A DNA stretch of 64,000 nucleotides. It comes from Persebacter sp965221835 (GTDB lineage Bacteria; Pseudomonadota; Gammaproteobacteria; Tethybacterales; Persebacteraceae). The notes under the pieces were generated by a model. It saw only the letters and a list, made by a program, of their open reading frames with translations. It was not told the DNA's origin and did no database searches. The stretch is taken from the NCBI GenBank assembly GCA_965221835.1, contig OZ244916.1:744001-808000 (forward strand), given 5' to 3'. Position 1 is the first letter of the stretch, and every line of letters begins with the position of its first letter. The position numbers and the translations under genes were made by a program. Below, in pieces: positions 34,574 to 43,320 of the stretch.

Positions 34574-35909
34574 AAGGATTATTTTCGGCGCGAAAATCTA
34601 CCAGCAACGGCGCGCCGACAATGGACAACTTGCGCGCCAACGCCGACGACAAATAGCGGCGATAATCGCCGGCGATGCGCGAAACGCCGCCGCCGTGAAT
34701 GACAAACCGCAACGGCGATTGCCCGCCCTGATGAATATAACGCAGTTTCGGGCGAATCCCCCCCGTCATCGGCGGCGGATTGCGCGATACCACTTCGGAC
34801 AACGCGCGATTTAATCGGGCGGTGGAAAACCGCGATTGCGCCACACCAACCGATTTCGCCGCCGCACGCAACAATGTCGCCGCCGGAAAATGCCCGCCCG
34901 TAGCGGATATTGCAAACGCCCGCGCTTCGCATCCGGCATGCAATTCCGCGACTTGCCGCCGAAGAATTGCCGCCCGCCGCGCCGCGGGGAGCAAATCGCT
35001 TTTATTTCCCAGCATCACCACGCCGCAACCGGCGGCGGCAATCAGCGCGGCAATTTTTCGGTCCTGATAAGTCGGTCCTGCGGCGATATCCCAGACAAAA
35101 AACACCGCCGCGGCGCGTTGCAAAGTATCGCGCGCGGCGGCAACGCTGAATTTCTCCCGCACCGAATCGGCGCGATGCCGGCGCATTCCGGCGGTGTCAA
35201 TTAAAACAAAATCGCCATCCGGCGCGCAAAGACGGGCGCACACATTGTCGCGAGTCGTCCCCGGCGTTGCCGACACCAATACGCGGTCTTCGTTGAGAAT
35301 CCGGTTCATCAAAGTGGATTTTCCGACATTCGGGCGCCCGATAATCGCCAGCGGGTCGCCGGGCGAAGCCGCACTTTTTTCGCGCGGCAACATTTCGGCA
35401 ATCGCGTTTCGCAAAGCGGCAAGACCGCCGCCGCGTTTCGCAGAAACGGGAATCATTTCCTCTTTTAGCGCGTAAAAATCGGCACAAGCGGCGGCGGCAG
35501 TCATTCCCTCCGATTTGTTCGCGAGTAGCAAACGCGGGCGGGACGGCCACCGGCGGCGCACCATTGCCAACAATTCGCGGTCGCCGTGTTGGATTCCGGC
35601 GGCGGCATCCATCACCACCAGCAAAATATCGGCTTGTTGTGCGGCGTTCATCATCCGTTGCAAAATCGCGTCCGACCATTCGGTTTCTTCGCCTTGCACG
35701 CCGCCGGTATCCATCAAACGCGCGGCACAACCGGGGGCAACCGTTATCGTTTCGCACAGATAATCCAAAGTCATTCCCGGCATATCATGTACCAACGCGG
35801 CACGCCGTCCGCAAAGCCGATTAAACAAAAGCGATTTTCCGACATTCGGGCGCCCGATAATCGCCACGGACGGCGCATCTTCAGGCAAAGACGGATTTTG
35901 CGAAATCAT
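34566..35909 (-). CDS. der: Der (EngA), double-domain ribosome-assembly GTPase
   Basis: 447 residues with two tandem GTPase domains and a C-terminal KH-like domain. Domain 1: G1 GRPNVGKS at 19-26, G3 DTGG, G4 NKSE. Domain 2: GRPNVGKST, DTAG, NKSD. The first G4 motif departs from the usual NKxD (Asp to Glu), which could alter guanine specificity of that domain. Needed for 50S assembly in known bacteria. No SD is visible at the ATG at 35909. First gene of der-hflX-hflK-hflC. Confidence 0.95.
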   Translation of the reverse strand: MISQNPSLPEDAPSVAIIGRPNVGKSLLFNRLCGRRAALVHDMPGMTLDYLCETITVAPGCAARLMDTGGVQGEETEWSDAILQRMMNAAQQADILLVVMDAAAGIQHGDRELLAMVRRRWPSRPRLLLANKSEGMTAAAACADFYALKEEMIPVSAKRGGGLAALRNAIAEMLPREKSAASPGDPLAIIGRPNVGKSTLMNRILNEDRVLVSATPGTTRDNVCARLCAPDGDFVLIDTAGMRRHRADSVREKFSVAAARDTLQRAAAVFFVWDIAAGPTYQDRKIAALIAAAGCGVVMLGNKSDLLPAARRAAILRRQVAELHAGCEARAFAISATGGHFPAATLLRAAAKSVGVAQSRFSTARLNRALSEVVSRNPPPMTGGIRPKLRYIHQGGQSPLRFVIHGGGVSRIAGDYRRYLSSALARKLSIVGAPLLVDFRAENNPYV

Positions 35910-35994
35910 TGCGGGGGGCGGGATTGCGGCGATAAGTCGGACGGCGTTTTAAGAATCCGGCGCGAAACTTGCGCAACGCGGCAAATGCGCGGCA

Positions 35995-36441
35995 TTATTC
36001 GCCGAGATGTTCCGCCAGTTTTTCCAACGAAGTACACCAACCTTCCTCGTGTCCGTCGCGCGTTTCGGCGGACGGAAAAACCGCCTGATGAAAAGTCAGA
36101 AATGTCCCGCCATCCCGTTCGTCCAATGTAATTGTTACCGTCGTTTCGGGGCTGCGTTCTTCGTTTTCGTCCTCCCACGAATGGGTGTAAACGAGGCGGG
36201 ACGGCGGGACGGATTCTTTGCAAACGCCGCCGGAACGATAATCGTTGCTTTTCGGCGAACGAATATGCAACCGCCACGAATCGCCGGGCGCACGCGCAAC
36301 AACGCATTCTTCCACGACAAATCCGCGCGGTGCGCACCATTCTTGCAGGCGGTTTTTATCGGTCAACGCCGCGAACACCTCTTCGCGCGGTGCCGCAAAC
36401 ACGCGCTTTAGTTTGATAAAAAAAGGTTCACCAACAGTCAT
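35995..36441 (-). CDS. SRPBCC (AHSA1-type) domain protein
   Basis: 148 residues from the ATG at 36441 (SD GGGAGG at proper spacing; a GTG one codon earlier is less likely). START/Bet v1-like fold of the Aha1-C type: FAAPREEVFAALTDKNRLQEW near the start (in segments), RLVYTHSWED, and the C-terminal GHEEGWCTSLEKLAEHL. Such proteins are annotated as AHSA1 or polyketide-cyclase-like; the biochemical role is unknown. Transcribed toward der, 85 bp away. Confidence 0.85.
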   Translation of the reverse strand: MTVGEPFFIKLKRVFAAPREEVFAALTDKNRLQEWCAPRGFVVEECVVARAPGDSWRLHIRSPKSNDYRSGGVCKESVPPSRLVYTHSWEDENEERSPETTVTITLDERDGGTFLTFHQAVFPSAETRDGHEEGWCTSLEKLAEHLGE

Positions 36442-36478
36442 CACACACCTCCCGCCCGCTTATCAGACGTTCCCGCAA

Positions 36479-36484
36479 ATTATA
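36479..36484 (-). promoter_or_regulatory. -10 hexamer for the SRPBCC gene
   Basis: TATAAT on the minus strand 37 bp before the ATG at 36441. Confidence 0.45.
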
Positions 36485-36582
36485 CTACATCCGCCCCCCA
36501 TTAGCGGCAATTCTCCGAATTTCAATTTTCACCGCAATGTCAAAATTCTCCCTCCCGCAAACTCCCGCAAACGGCGGCGAGT

Positions 36583-36614
36583 AAAAAACGCGACAATCGT
36601 CCGCGAATTGTCGC
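36583..36614 (-). terminator. Intrinsic terminator after the DUF2909 gene
   Basis: On the minus strand GCGACAAT and ATTGTCGC pair over a 9-base loop and are followed by GTTTTTT, 16 bp past the DUF2909 stop. Confidence 0.75.
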
Positions 36615-36623
36615 CGGGCGAAG

Positions 36624-36629
36624 TATAAT
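36624..36629 (+). promoter_or_regulatory. Possible -10 hexamer reading toward the SURF1 gene
   Basis: TATAAT on the plus strand. If used, the transcript would run antisense through the whole DUF2909 gene before reaching the SURF1 coding region. Only the hexamer supports it. Confidence 0.3.
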
Positions 36630-36824
36630 TTAGCGGGGGAAAAATCCGTATTGCGAGGCGATTATGATGAGGGCGAAAAGAATGACGGACAATGCGACTC
36701 GCAAGGCGAGAATGCGGACGGTTTTCGTCCCCCGCCGGTCCCGTCCGCGCAAAATATGAAACAATCCGACAAACAGATTGATGATAATAAAGCACAGCAG
36801 CAAAATGCCGATAATTTTAAGCAT
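36630..36824 (-). CDS. DUF2909 (twin transmembrane) small protein
   Basis: 64 residues with two hydrophobic segments (IIGILLLCFIIINLFVGLFHI and ALSVILFALIIIASQYG) joined by a basic loop RGRDRRGTKTVRILALR. This matches the DUF2909 pattern, a family commonly found beside SURF1 and cytochrome oxidase genes in betaproteobacteria. TAAAAT lies exactly six bases before the ATG with no SD, so it is probably leaderless. Divergent from and possibly overlapping the SURF1 gene. Confidence 0.75.
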   Translation of the reverse strand: MLKIIGILLLCFIIINLFVGLFHILRGRDRRGTKTVRILALRVALSVILFALIIIASQYGFFPR

Positions 36825-37517
36825 TCGGATATTTTACCGCGTCCGGCGGCGAATGCGAAAACGCGCCGTTTTCGTCCGTCCATCGCGCTGACCGCCGCCG
36901 CACTTCTGGCGATGTCGACATGCGGCGCATTGGCGACATGGCAGTTTTCGCGCGCCGCACAAAAATCGGCGTTGGAAGAATCGGCGCGCGCGGCAATGGC
37001 GGCGGCGCCGGTCGCATTGCACAAAGAATCGGCGTTGCGTCCGTTTTTGCGCGCGGAAGCCGTCGGCGATTATCTGCCGGCAATGCAAATTTTTGTCGAC
37101 AATCGCGTCCACAACAAAATCGCGGGAATGCATATTATTACGCCGCTGTTGCTAAAAGACGGCGCGGTTGTCGCGGTCAATCGCGGTTTTACGGCGCGCG
37201 GGGCGCAAATCCCGCCGCCGCCGACCGGACGAATTTCGGTGCGCGGTATTTTGCAGCAAGACAATGCAGATGCCTTCACTTTGTCCGACAAAACCGAAAG
37301 CGGCAACATTTGGCAAAATCTGGATTTGCAAAAATACGCCGCCCGCACAAACTTGCCGTTATTGACATTAGTATTATTCGCCGAAAATGTCGCCGCCCCC
37401 GCACCGGTGCGCACCGATTTCAAATCCGCCCGCAGCACCGGCTACGCCTTGCAGTGGTTGACATTCGCCGCCCTCGCGATGATTTTTTATGTCATTTTGG
37501 GTTTTAGAAAATTGTGA
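36756..37517 (+). CDS. SURF1-family cytochrome oxidase assembly protein
   Basis: Two helices at the ends (ALTAAALLAMSTCGALATWQF and ALQWLTFAALAMIFYVILGF) enclose a periplasmic domain with DNRVHNKIAGMHIITPL and VAVNRGFTARG, the SURF1 pattern; about 253 residues from this ATG. The start is uncertain. The conserved part begins near 36840, where no ordinary start codon precedes it, and this ATG overlaps the opposite-strand DUF2909 gene by 69 bp. Its last 13 codons are the first unit of a nine-copy repeat array. Helps insert haem a in known systems; no oxidase genes are in the window. Confidence 0.8.
   Translation: MKQSDKQIDDNKAQQQNADNFKHSDILPRPAANAKTRRFRPSIALTAAALLAMSTCGALATWQFSRAAQKSALEESARAAMAAAPVALHKESALRPFLRAEAVGDYLPAMQIFVDNRVHNKIAGMHIITPLLLKDGAVVAVNRGFTARGAQIPPPPTGRISVRGILQQDNADAFTLSDKTESGNIWQNLDLQKYAARTNLPLLTLVLFAENVAAPAPVRTDFKSARSTGYALQWLTFAALAMIFYVILGFRKL
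36831..36836 (-). promoter_or_regulatory. -10-like hexamer of the DUF2909 gene, six bases before ATG
   Basis: TAAAAT, then ATCCGA, then the ATG at 36824 on the minus strand. Confidence 0.45.
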
Positions 37518-37863
37518 TGGTTTTTTTATGTCATTTTGGATTTTTAGAAAATAAAAATCGCAATGATTTTTTATGTCATTTTGGATTTTTAGAAAATAAA
37601 AATTGTGATGGTTTTTTATGCAATTTCGGATTTTAGGAAATAAAAATCGCGATGGTTTTTTGTGTAGTTTCGGATTTTTTAGGAAATAAAAATAACGATG
37701 GTTTTTTATGCAATTTTTGGTTTTGGAAAATAAAAATTGTGATGGTTTTTTATGTCATTTCGGGTTTTTAGAAAATAAAAATCGCGATGGTTTTTGTGCA
37801 ATTTCGGATTTTTGGGGAAATAAAAATTGTGATGGTTTTTTGTGTAGTTTCGGGTTTTAGAAA
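37478..37863. repeat. Nine-copy 38-46 bp array from SURF1 end to the next gene's start
   Basis: Units begin at about 37478, 37516, 37562, 37607, 37651, 37697, 37741, 37786 and 37831, each starting GATGGTTTTTTATG (or close) and ending GAAAATAAAAAT. Unit 1 is SURF1 coding sequence with its stop; unit 9 runs into GAAAATGAAAAATATG, the start of the next gene. The array makes up the whole 346-bp gap; no other feature is seen. Confidence 0.92.
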
Positions 37864-38463
37864 ATGAAAAATATGCCGCTATTAATTATTCTCGCTATCG
37901 GAATTTTAACGCCGATTGCGGCAACCGCGCTTTTTTATTTTGCGCCGCCGTCTTCGTATACAATGCGCGGCGAAGTTTTGTCGCCGCAAAAAACGCCGCC
38001 AGAATGGAATCTGCAAAACGGTAAATGGACATTATTGACGGCGGACGAAAACGGAAAATGCGGCGCGCAATGTATGCGGCGTTTGTGTCAGATGCGGCAG
38101 TTGCGATTGATGTTGCCGGGGCATTATTTTCGTCTGCAACGCGCATGGTTGCGAAACGAAAATGCAAATCCGCCGCCGCAAATGTTCGCCTCCGCCGATT
38201 GCGGCGAAAAACGCGCCGCCGCCTTCGCCGAAAATGCCGAAAAAATAGACATCACCGAAGGCATCATTACAATCCGCGGCGACTCCGCCGCCCTCCCGAA
38301 ACCCGCAAACGGCAACGCGCGCAGCGATTATTTATATTTAATAGACCCCGCCGGAATCTACGCCCTCCGCTTCCCCCCCGCCCTTGACGCCTACGCCATC
38401 CGCAAAGACCTGGCAAAACTATTAAAAATTTCCAAAGGACGCCGGAAGATTGGGGAACCGTGA
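37864..38463 (+). CDS. Membrane-anchored protein of the cytochrome-oxidase-assembly neighbourhood
   Basis: 199 residues, one N-terminal anchor (PLLIILAIGILTPIAATALFYF), then a soluble domain with GKWTLLTADENGKCGAQCMRRL and MRQLRLMLPG. This resembles the uncharacterised thioredoxin-like protein that follows SURF1 in betaproteobacterial oxidase clusters; the CGAQC pair (CxxxC) would be SCO-like. Function unproven. The ATG at 37864 sits in the last unit of the repeat array; an alternative ATG is at 37873. Confidence 0.65.
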   Translation: MKNMPLLIILAIGILTPIAATALFYFAPPSSYTMRGEVLSPQKTPPEWNLQNGKWTLLTADENGKCGAQCMRRLCQMRQLRLMLPGHYFRLQRAWLRNENANPPPQMFASADCGEKRAAAFAENAEKIDITEGIITIRGDSAALPKPANGNARSDYLYLIDPAGIYALRFPPALDAYAIRKDLAKLLKISKGRRKIGEP

Positions 38464-38579
38464 TAATGCAAATTGTTATGACAAAAATAACTGCATTTCA
38501 TAATAACGCAAACACCGCCGATTCCGCCGTTAATGTTCTTCAAGGGCAAACGATTTAAGTATGGTGCAACGACTGTTAT

Positions 38580-40991
38580 TTAATTTTTAACCGCCACGCA
38601 TTCCCGAATCGCGTTCCAGTTCATTCCTTTCGGCATAACAAAAAGGCATTTGCCGCCGGAAAGTTTCGCCCACATTTCGCCGAGGGCGCGTTTTTCTTTG
38701 GAATCGTCATTGCTCCATCGGTCTTCGCTTTTGTATTCCACCACGAGAATCCGCCCGTCTTTTAATCGGCATACAAAATCGGGATAAAACTTGTCATCGG
38801 AAGTTTGCAGCCAGAACGAATTTTCGCGCCGGTCCAAATTGCGTACCCAAACTTCCACTTCGGGCATTTCGTCCAGACACCGCGCGCATTCCCATTCTTC
38901 GCCGCTTTCTTTCAATTCGCCGACTTGTTCGGGAAACAAATGTTTACGAAAAACGGCGGCGTTTTCGCAATAGCGGCGCGCGCCATAGCGTCCCTGTTCA
39001 AATTCCACCGCATGCGCCGCCGACACTTCCAACTTGTCGCCGTCCGCGGTGATGTTTTTCAGAATTTGCTGCAATCCTTTTTCGGCGCGTTTTTTTCGCA
39101 ATTCGTCCATTTCTTCTTTCAGCCATTTGCGAATATAAAACCGCAAGCGCGCGAGTTTTTTTATCGCGTGTTTTTTTGCCAACCCGTTCACCGCCGCCAA
39201 AATATACGGCGACGATTGCATTTGCGGAATATCCGGATGCGGAATTTCCGCGTCCAGCCACGCCGCGAGAGACGTTTCCGTCCATTTTTTGTCGGAATCC
39301 AACAGCATCAATTGTTCGCGCAACTCTTCCGCCGATTCGCCATGCACGGAAATTGTGCCGGATTCTTTGACGGTCACCCGCCCTGTGCCGATGACGGTTT
39401 TCGGCGGCAAAAAATTCGATATATTCGCCTTTTCGCGAACAATACTCCATTTTACGCCAAGAAAATGCGCCGGTTCCAAAAACGCCAATTCGCCTTTTTC
39501 GCGCGCCATCAACATCGGTACGCGCAACGGTTTTTCGGTACGCCGCCGCGCGACTTTTTTGCTTTCGCCGCTGTTTTCGTCAAACAAATCGCCGGACTCG
39601 GACGGCGACGATTGTACAAAATCTTTCGTTTCCATTTTTTGGAATCCGGATTTTTTCACCAGCGTATCTTTTAACGCCGCGGCGACTTCGTAAAAATTAC
39701 CGCGCGCGGCAAATGCATAACATTCGTTTAGTGCGGCGGTTTGTTTTTTGCCCGCATTTGGCAGACGCAAAATCCGCCCCAAAATTTGCTCAACCGCGCG
39801 CGGTGAATTCCAGTTCGCCATTGTGCAAAGAATGTATGCGAACGAACAATCCCATCCTTCCGCCAACGCCTGCACGGTGATGATGTGCCGCAACGGACAA
39901 TCGCGCGAAAACAAATCCGCCGCCTGTTTTTGCAATTCGCGGGTCGTGCCGGTATGCACGGCGATTTGCGCGGCGGGAATCTTAAAATCTTCTTTCAGCG
40001 TTTTGCGAACGATTTCGGCGGTCGCCGCGCCGCCGACATTTTCCGCCTGATACAAAACAATCGGGCGAATATATTCGCCGGTTTTTTTCGCCTCTTTCGC
40101 CGCCGTTTTTTCCAGTTCTTCGCGTTTGGCAACGGCGGCGCGAATGTTTTCGCGCCAGTTCGCCTGCACCTCAAAATTCAGCGGAAACTTTATCATTCCC
40201 GCTTCTTTCAATTCGCGGGCGGACGCCTGACTTAAAACATTGCTGGCGTACGATTCCATTCGCGGATTGTTTTGCGTTTGCGGCGTGGCGGTAAATTCCA
40301 AAATGCACGACGGGGCGATTCGCGCCAGCGATTCAAAAGAAAGTTTTGTGCCGGAATTGTGCGCCTCGTCCGAAATGACAAGCGGGCGGCGCGTCGACAA
40401 AACATTCGCCAGCGAATATTTAATGCCGCCGCCTTCATTTTTTTCCAGACGCGCGCGCGCCGATTCCGGCAAAGAATCAAAATGCGGCATTAACGCATCG
40501 TTGTCGCCGTATACTTTTCGTCCGGCGGTTTTTTCGATTCGCAACGATTGAATCGTACCGACAATAACCGTCGCCGCGCCGTCCATGTCCGCTTTGGAAA
40601 CCGATAACGCCTGTTGTGCGGAAATGAATTCCACATTTGTAAATGCATCCGTCAATGCGCGGCGACAGGGATGATTACGATTTTGCAAATTGCGTAAAGT
40701 TTGCGAAACAATTGTATCGCCGGGCGCAAGCCACAAAATAGCGGGCGTTTGCGAATGCAGATATTCCGTCGCCGCAACTCCCGCCGCATGCGCCGCCAAT
40801 AATGTTTTGCCGCCGCCGGTGGGAATGCGGATGCACAAATATGGAATATTTTCGGACAGATTCGGCGGCGGATAATAAGTGCGGTTATGCATTTCCAAAA
40901 ACGCTCTTTGCGGCGAACCGAGTTTTTCGGTTTGCGCGAAAAATGCCCGCAAATCGGCGAGGCAGTTTTCTTGATAACGGTGGAGTTTCAT
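38580..40991 (-). CDS. Type III-like restriction helicase/endonuclease subunit
   Basis: 803 residues. SF2 helicase core: motif I RIPTGGGKTLLAAHA near 60, DEAH box SDEAHNSG, FTATPQ, and C-terminal motif VEQILGRILR. Near the end, FYPDFVCRLKDGRILVVEYKSED is a PD-(D/E)xK nuclease motif. Together with the preceding methyltransferase, whose stop overlaps this ATG by 4 bp, it forms a complete restriction-modification pair. It appears intact. Confidence 0.9.
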   Translation of the reverse strand: MKLHRYQENCLADLRAFFAQTEKLGSPQRAFLEMHNRTYYPPPNLSENIPYLCIRIPTGGGKTLLAAHAAGVAATEYLHSQTPAILWLAPGDTIVSQTLRNLQNRNHPCRRALTDAFTNVEFISAQQALSVSKADMDGAATVIVGTIQSLRIEKTAGRKVYGDNDALMPHFDSLPESARARLEKNEGGGIKYSLANVLSTRRPLVISDEAHNSGTKLSFESLARIAPSCILEFTATPQTQNNPRMESYASNVLSQASARELKEAGMIKFPLNFEVQANWRENIRAAVAKREELEKTAAKEAKKTGEYIRPIVLYQAENVGGAATAEIVRKTLKEDFKIPAAQIAVHTGTTRELQKQAADLFSRDCPLRHIITVQALAEGWDCSFAYILCTMANWNSPRAVEQILGRILRLPNAGKKQTAALNECYAFAARGNFYEVAAALKDTLVKKSGFQKMETKDFVQSSPSESGDLFDENSGESKKVARRRTEKPLRVPMLMAREKGELAFLEPAHFLGVKWSIVREKANISNFLPPKTVIGTGRVTVKESGTISVHGESAEELREQLMLLDSDKKWTETSLAAWLDAEIPHPDIPQMQSSPYILAAVNGLAKKHAIKKLARLRFYIRKWLKEEMDELRKKRAEKGLQQILKNITADGDKLEVSAAHAVEFEQGRYGARRYCENAAVFRKHLFPEQVGELKESGEEWECARCLDEMPEVEVWVRNLDRRENSFWLQTSDDKFYPDFVCRLKDGRILVVEYKSEDRWSNDDSKEKRALGEMWAKLSGGKCLFVMPKGMNWNAIRECVAVKN

Positions 40992-42586
40992 CGGAGGCGG
41001 ATTTTGTAGGGAATTTGGCGAAACTCAATTTTTTCGCGCGCCAACCGTTCCTTGGAAAGTAATGTACTTTCGGCGTAAATCACCCGCGTCATTCCGTTTT
41101 GCGGCGGCGGCGGAAGGGAATGCAAGGCGGCGATTGTCAGGGCGTTATTGTCGCCCATAACTCCGTTAAATAAAAGATAAATCGCGCGGTTGTCGCAAAC
41201 GCCCAGCAGCAGCGTTTTTGCGCGTTTTGCGATTGGCGTGCCGGTTTCGGAAAAGAAAATATGCGCCGCCAAATCGGCAAATTTAACTTTGCCGCCGATG
41301 TTGCCGTTTTCGTCAAACAGCGATGTACCCAAAGTACAAAAATGAAATCCGCCGCCCAACGGCGCGACGGTTTTATCGCCGTTTTTGTATCCTTTTATCG
41401 CTTTTGCGATTCGTTTTGCGGTAATGTTTTCGGAAATATTTTTGTCCATTTCCACAAGAACGAATTTGCGATTCCCTCCGTCCGCCTTATTTTGTTGCAA
41501 CACCGCATGCGCAGTCGTTCCGGAACCGGCGAAGGAATCCATTACGATGGCGTTTTTGTCGCCCGCAATTTGGATTATCCGTTGAATTAATCCAATTGCT
41601 TTGGGATTGTCAAAAGGAAGTTTTTCATCGCTAAAAATTTCTTTTAACAATTTGCGCGCGCTATCAGTATGACCGACTTCGTCATATCCCCAAATCGTAA
41701 GCGGCACAACACCTTGCTGCACTTCGCCGAGATAGCGTTTCAATTGCGGAGCGCCCTTTCCATCCCGCCCGAAAAAAACGCGGTTTTCGGACATCCATCT
41801 TTTCATCGTTGCCTTGCTGGCGCGCCAACATGTTCCCTGCGAAGGAAAATATTCTTTGCCCGTATTAGGATTACGAATCGGATAATCGTTTTCAGCAGAA
41901 TAAGTTTTCGCTGTCAAATTGTCCGTACGCCACAACCCTTTCCCGTCGCCATCGTCATATTTGTACAGTTTGTCCTGCTTTTCCGAGCGAGGCAAGAGCT
42001 TTCGTTCCCAACCATTATCGCCTTTCTTTTTGGCATAACAGATAACAAAATCGTGGTTATCCGAAAAAAACTTCGCATCGCCTGCGGGCGCGTATTTCTT
42101 TTGCCAAATAACATTAGCAACAAAATTGTTCGCGCCAAAAATCTCATTCATAATCATCCGCAAATGATGCTGTTCATTGTCGTCAATGGAAATAAAAATT
42201 ACGCCGTCTTCGCGCAAAAAATCGCGCAACAAACGCAAACGCGGATACATCATACAAAGCCATTTGCTATGGCGACACAAATCATCCGCCTCGCCGCCGA
42301 CAACTTTGCCAAGCCATTCGCGTATTTCCGGCGAATTAACGCGGTCGTTATAAACCCATCCTTCGTTGCCGGTGTTGTAGGGCGGGTCAATATAAATGCA
42401 TTTCACCCGCCCCGCATAATACGGCAACAACGCCCGCAACGCCTCCAAGTTGTCGCCTTGCACAAGCAGATTCCCCGCCGCCGCATCCCCCGCCGAAAAC
42501 CCCTTGTCGCAATGCACCAACCGATACGCCACCTCCCGATGATGATTAACCACCGCCCCCTTCCCAATCCAATCAATTTTTGGCAT
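40988..42586 (-). CDS. Type III-like DNA methyltransferase, full-length
   Basis: 532 residues from the ATG at 42586 (GGAG before it). N-terminal part: VQGDNLEALRALLPYYAG, catalytic IYIDPPYNTGNEGWVYND near 80-98; SAM motif MDSFAGSGTTAHAVLQQN near 390. The order marks a beta-class adenine methylase like type III Mod. Its first 99 codons and 45 bp upstream lie in a 341-bp segment that is repeated at 45342-45682. Operon with the helicase downstream. Confidence 0.9.
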   Translation of the reverse strand: MPKIDWIGKGAVVNHHREVAYRLVHCDKGFSAGDAAAGNLLVQGDNLEALRALLPYYAGRVKCIYIDPPYNTGNEGWVYNDRVNSPEIREWLGKVVGGEADDLCRHSKWLCMMYPRLRLLRDFLREDGVIFISIDDNEQHHLRMIMNEIFGANNFVANVIWQKKYAPAGDAKFFSDNHDFVICYAKKKGDNGWERKLLPRSEKQDKLYKYDDGDGKGLWRTDNLTAKTYSAENDYPIRNPNTGKEYFPSQGTCWRASKATMKRWMSENRVFFGRDGKGAPQLKRYLGEVQQGVVPLTIWGYDEVGHTDSARKLLKEIFSDEKLPFDNPKAIGLIQRIIQIAGDKNAIVMDSFAGSGTTAHAVLQQNKADGGNRKFVLVEMDKNISENITAKRIAKAIKGYKNGDKTVAPLGGGFHFCTLGTSLFDENGNIGGKVKFADLAAHIFFSETGTPIAKRAKTLLLGVCDNRAIYLLFNGVMGDNNALTIAALHSLPPPPQNGMTRVIYAESTLLSKERLAREKIEFRQIPYKIRLR

Positions 42587-42631
42587 AAATTTTTCTCCGA
42601 AATGTTGTAAATTGTACCGCAAAACCGCCGA
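42291..42631. repeat. 341-bp direct repeat, copy 1
   Basis: Matches 45342-45682 at a constant offset of 3051 bp with only about three differences seen by eye (two give Phe/Leu and Gly/Ser changes). Covers the methyltransferase N-terminal coding region, its SD and a short upstream stretch. Confidence 0.95.
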
Positions 42632-42726
42632 TGTGCAAAATTTCGGCAATTTCGGTATAGGTACTTGCTCTCCACCAATCTTATTTATGAGGAAAATGAG
42701 GTTGTCGGCATCACCGAATACGGTTT

Positions 42727-43320
42727 TCAATTTCTAATCGCGCCATCCTCGCCGAAAATTCGCAGTCCGGCGAAGTCGCGATACAGGCGATCCAGCACGA
42801 TGATATTCGGCGCGACAAGTAAGACATTGCGCGACAGCGGCGAATTTTGTTCATAAATTTTATGGAAATACGACCACAAAATCACCAGCGATATGACTTT
42901 TGTTTTACCGCTGCCGGTCGCCATTTTCACCACATAGCGCGCCCATTCTTCCTTCATTTGCACCGGATCGACGCCGCCCGAAGAAAAGCGCATAAGTTCA
43001 TGCTTGTCGCGCGCTTTTTTCATCTCGTACAAAAAAACGATGCTTTCCATTGCTTCGCGCTGGGCGAAATAATAGCGGAGTTTGCCTTCTGTCTCTTCGG
43101 GCGGACGGCAAAACCACCAACGCAAAAGCGCGCGCGTCGTATCGGAAACATCCGAATAGCCACCCTCCCGCCATTGTTTAACAGCGTTGCGAACTTTATC
43201 CACCAACGGCGGCAACCCACTCTGCATCCCGCGCAACCCCGCCCCCGCCCCCGGACGCCAACGATCACCCGGATTCAAAACCGCATGCGGATCAGTAGAA
43301 AGCGTTTTAGGGATTGCCAT
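42727..43320 (-). pseudogene. Truncated N-terminal part of a second restriction helicase
   Basis: 197 residues: GDRWRPGAGAGLRGMQSGLPP, KEEWARYVVKMATGSGKTK with helicase motif I, then NVLLVAPNIIVLDRLYRDF. This matches the start of the BPTD_3080-type restriction helicases, which run to several hundred more residues. The frame stops (AIRN) right where motif Ia should lead on to the DEAD box; motifs II-VI are missing. The sequence after the break runs into the upstream flank of the intact methyltransferase. Its ATG overlaps the DUF4276 stop by one base (TAATG), so it was once a co-translated gene. Confidence 0.8.

Noticed and set aside
37478..37863. CRISPR array
   Set aside because: Units abut directly with no unique spacers, vary in sequence, and begin within coding sequence; no cas genes nearby.
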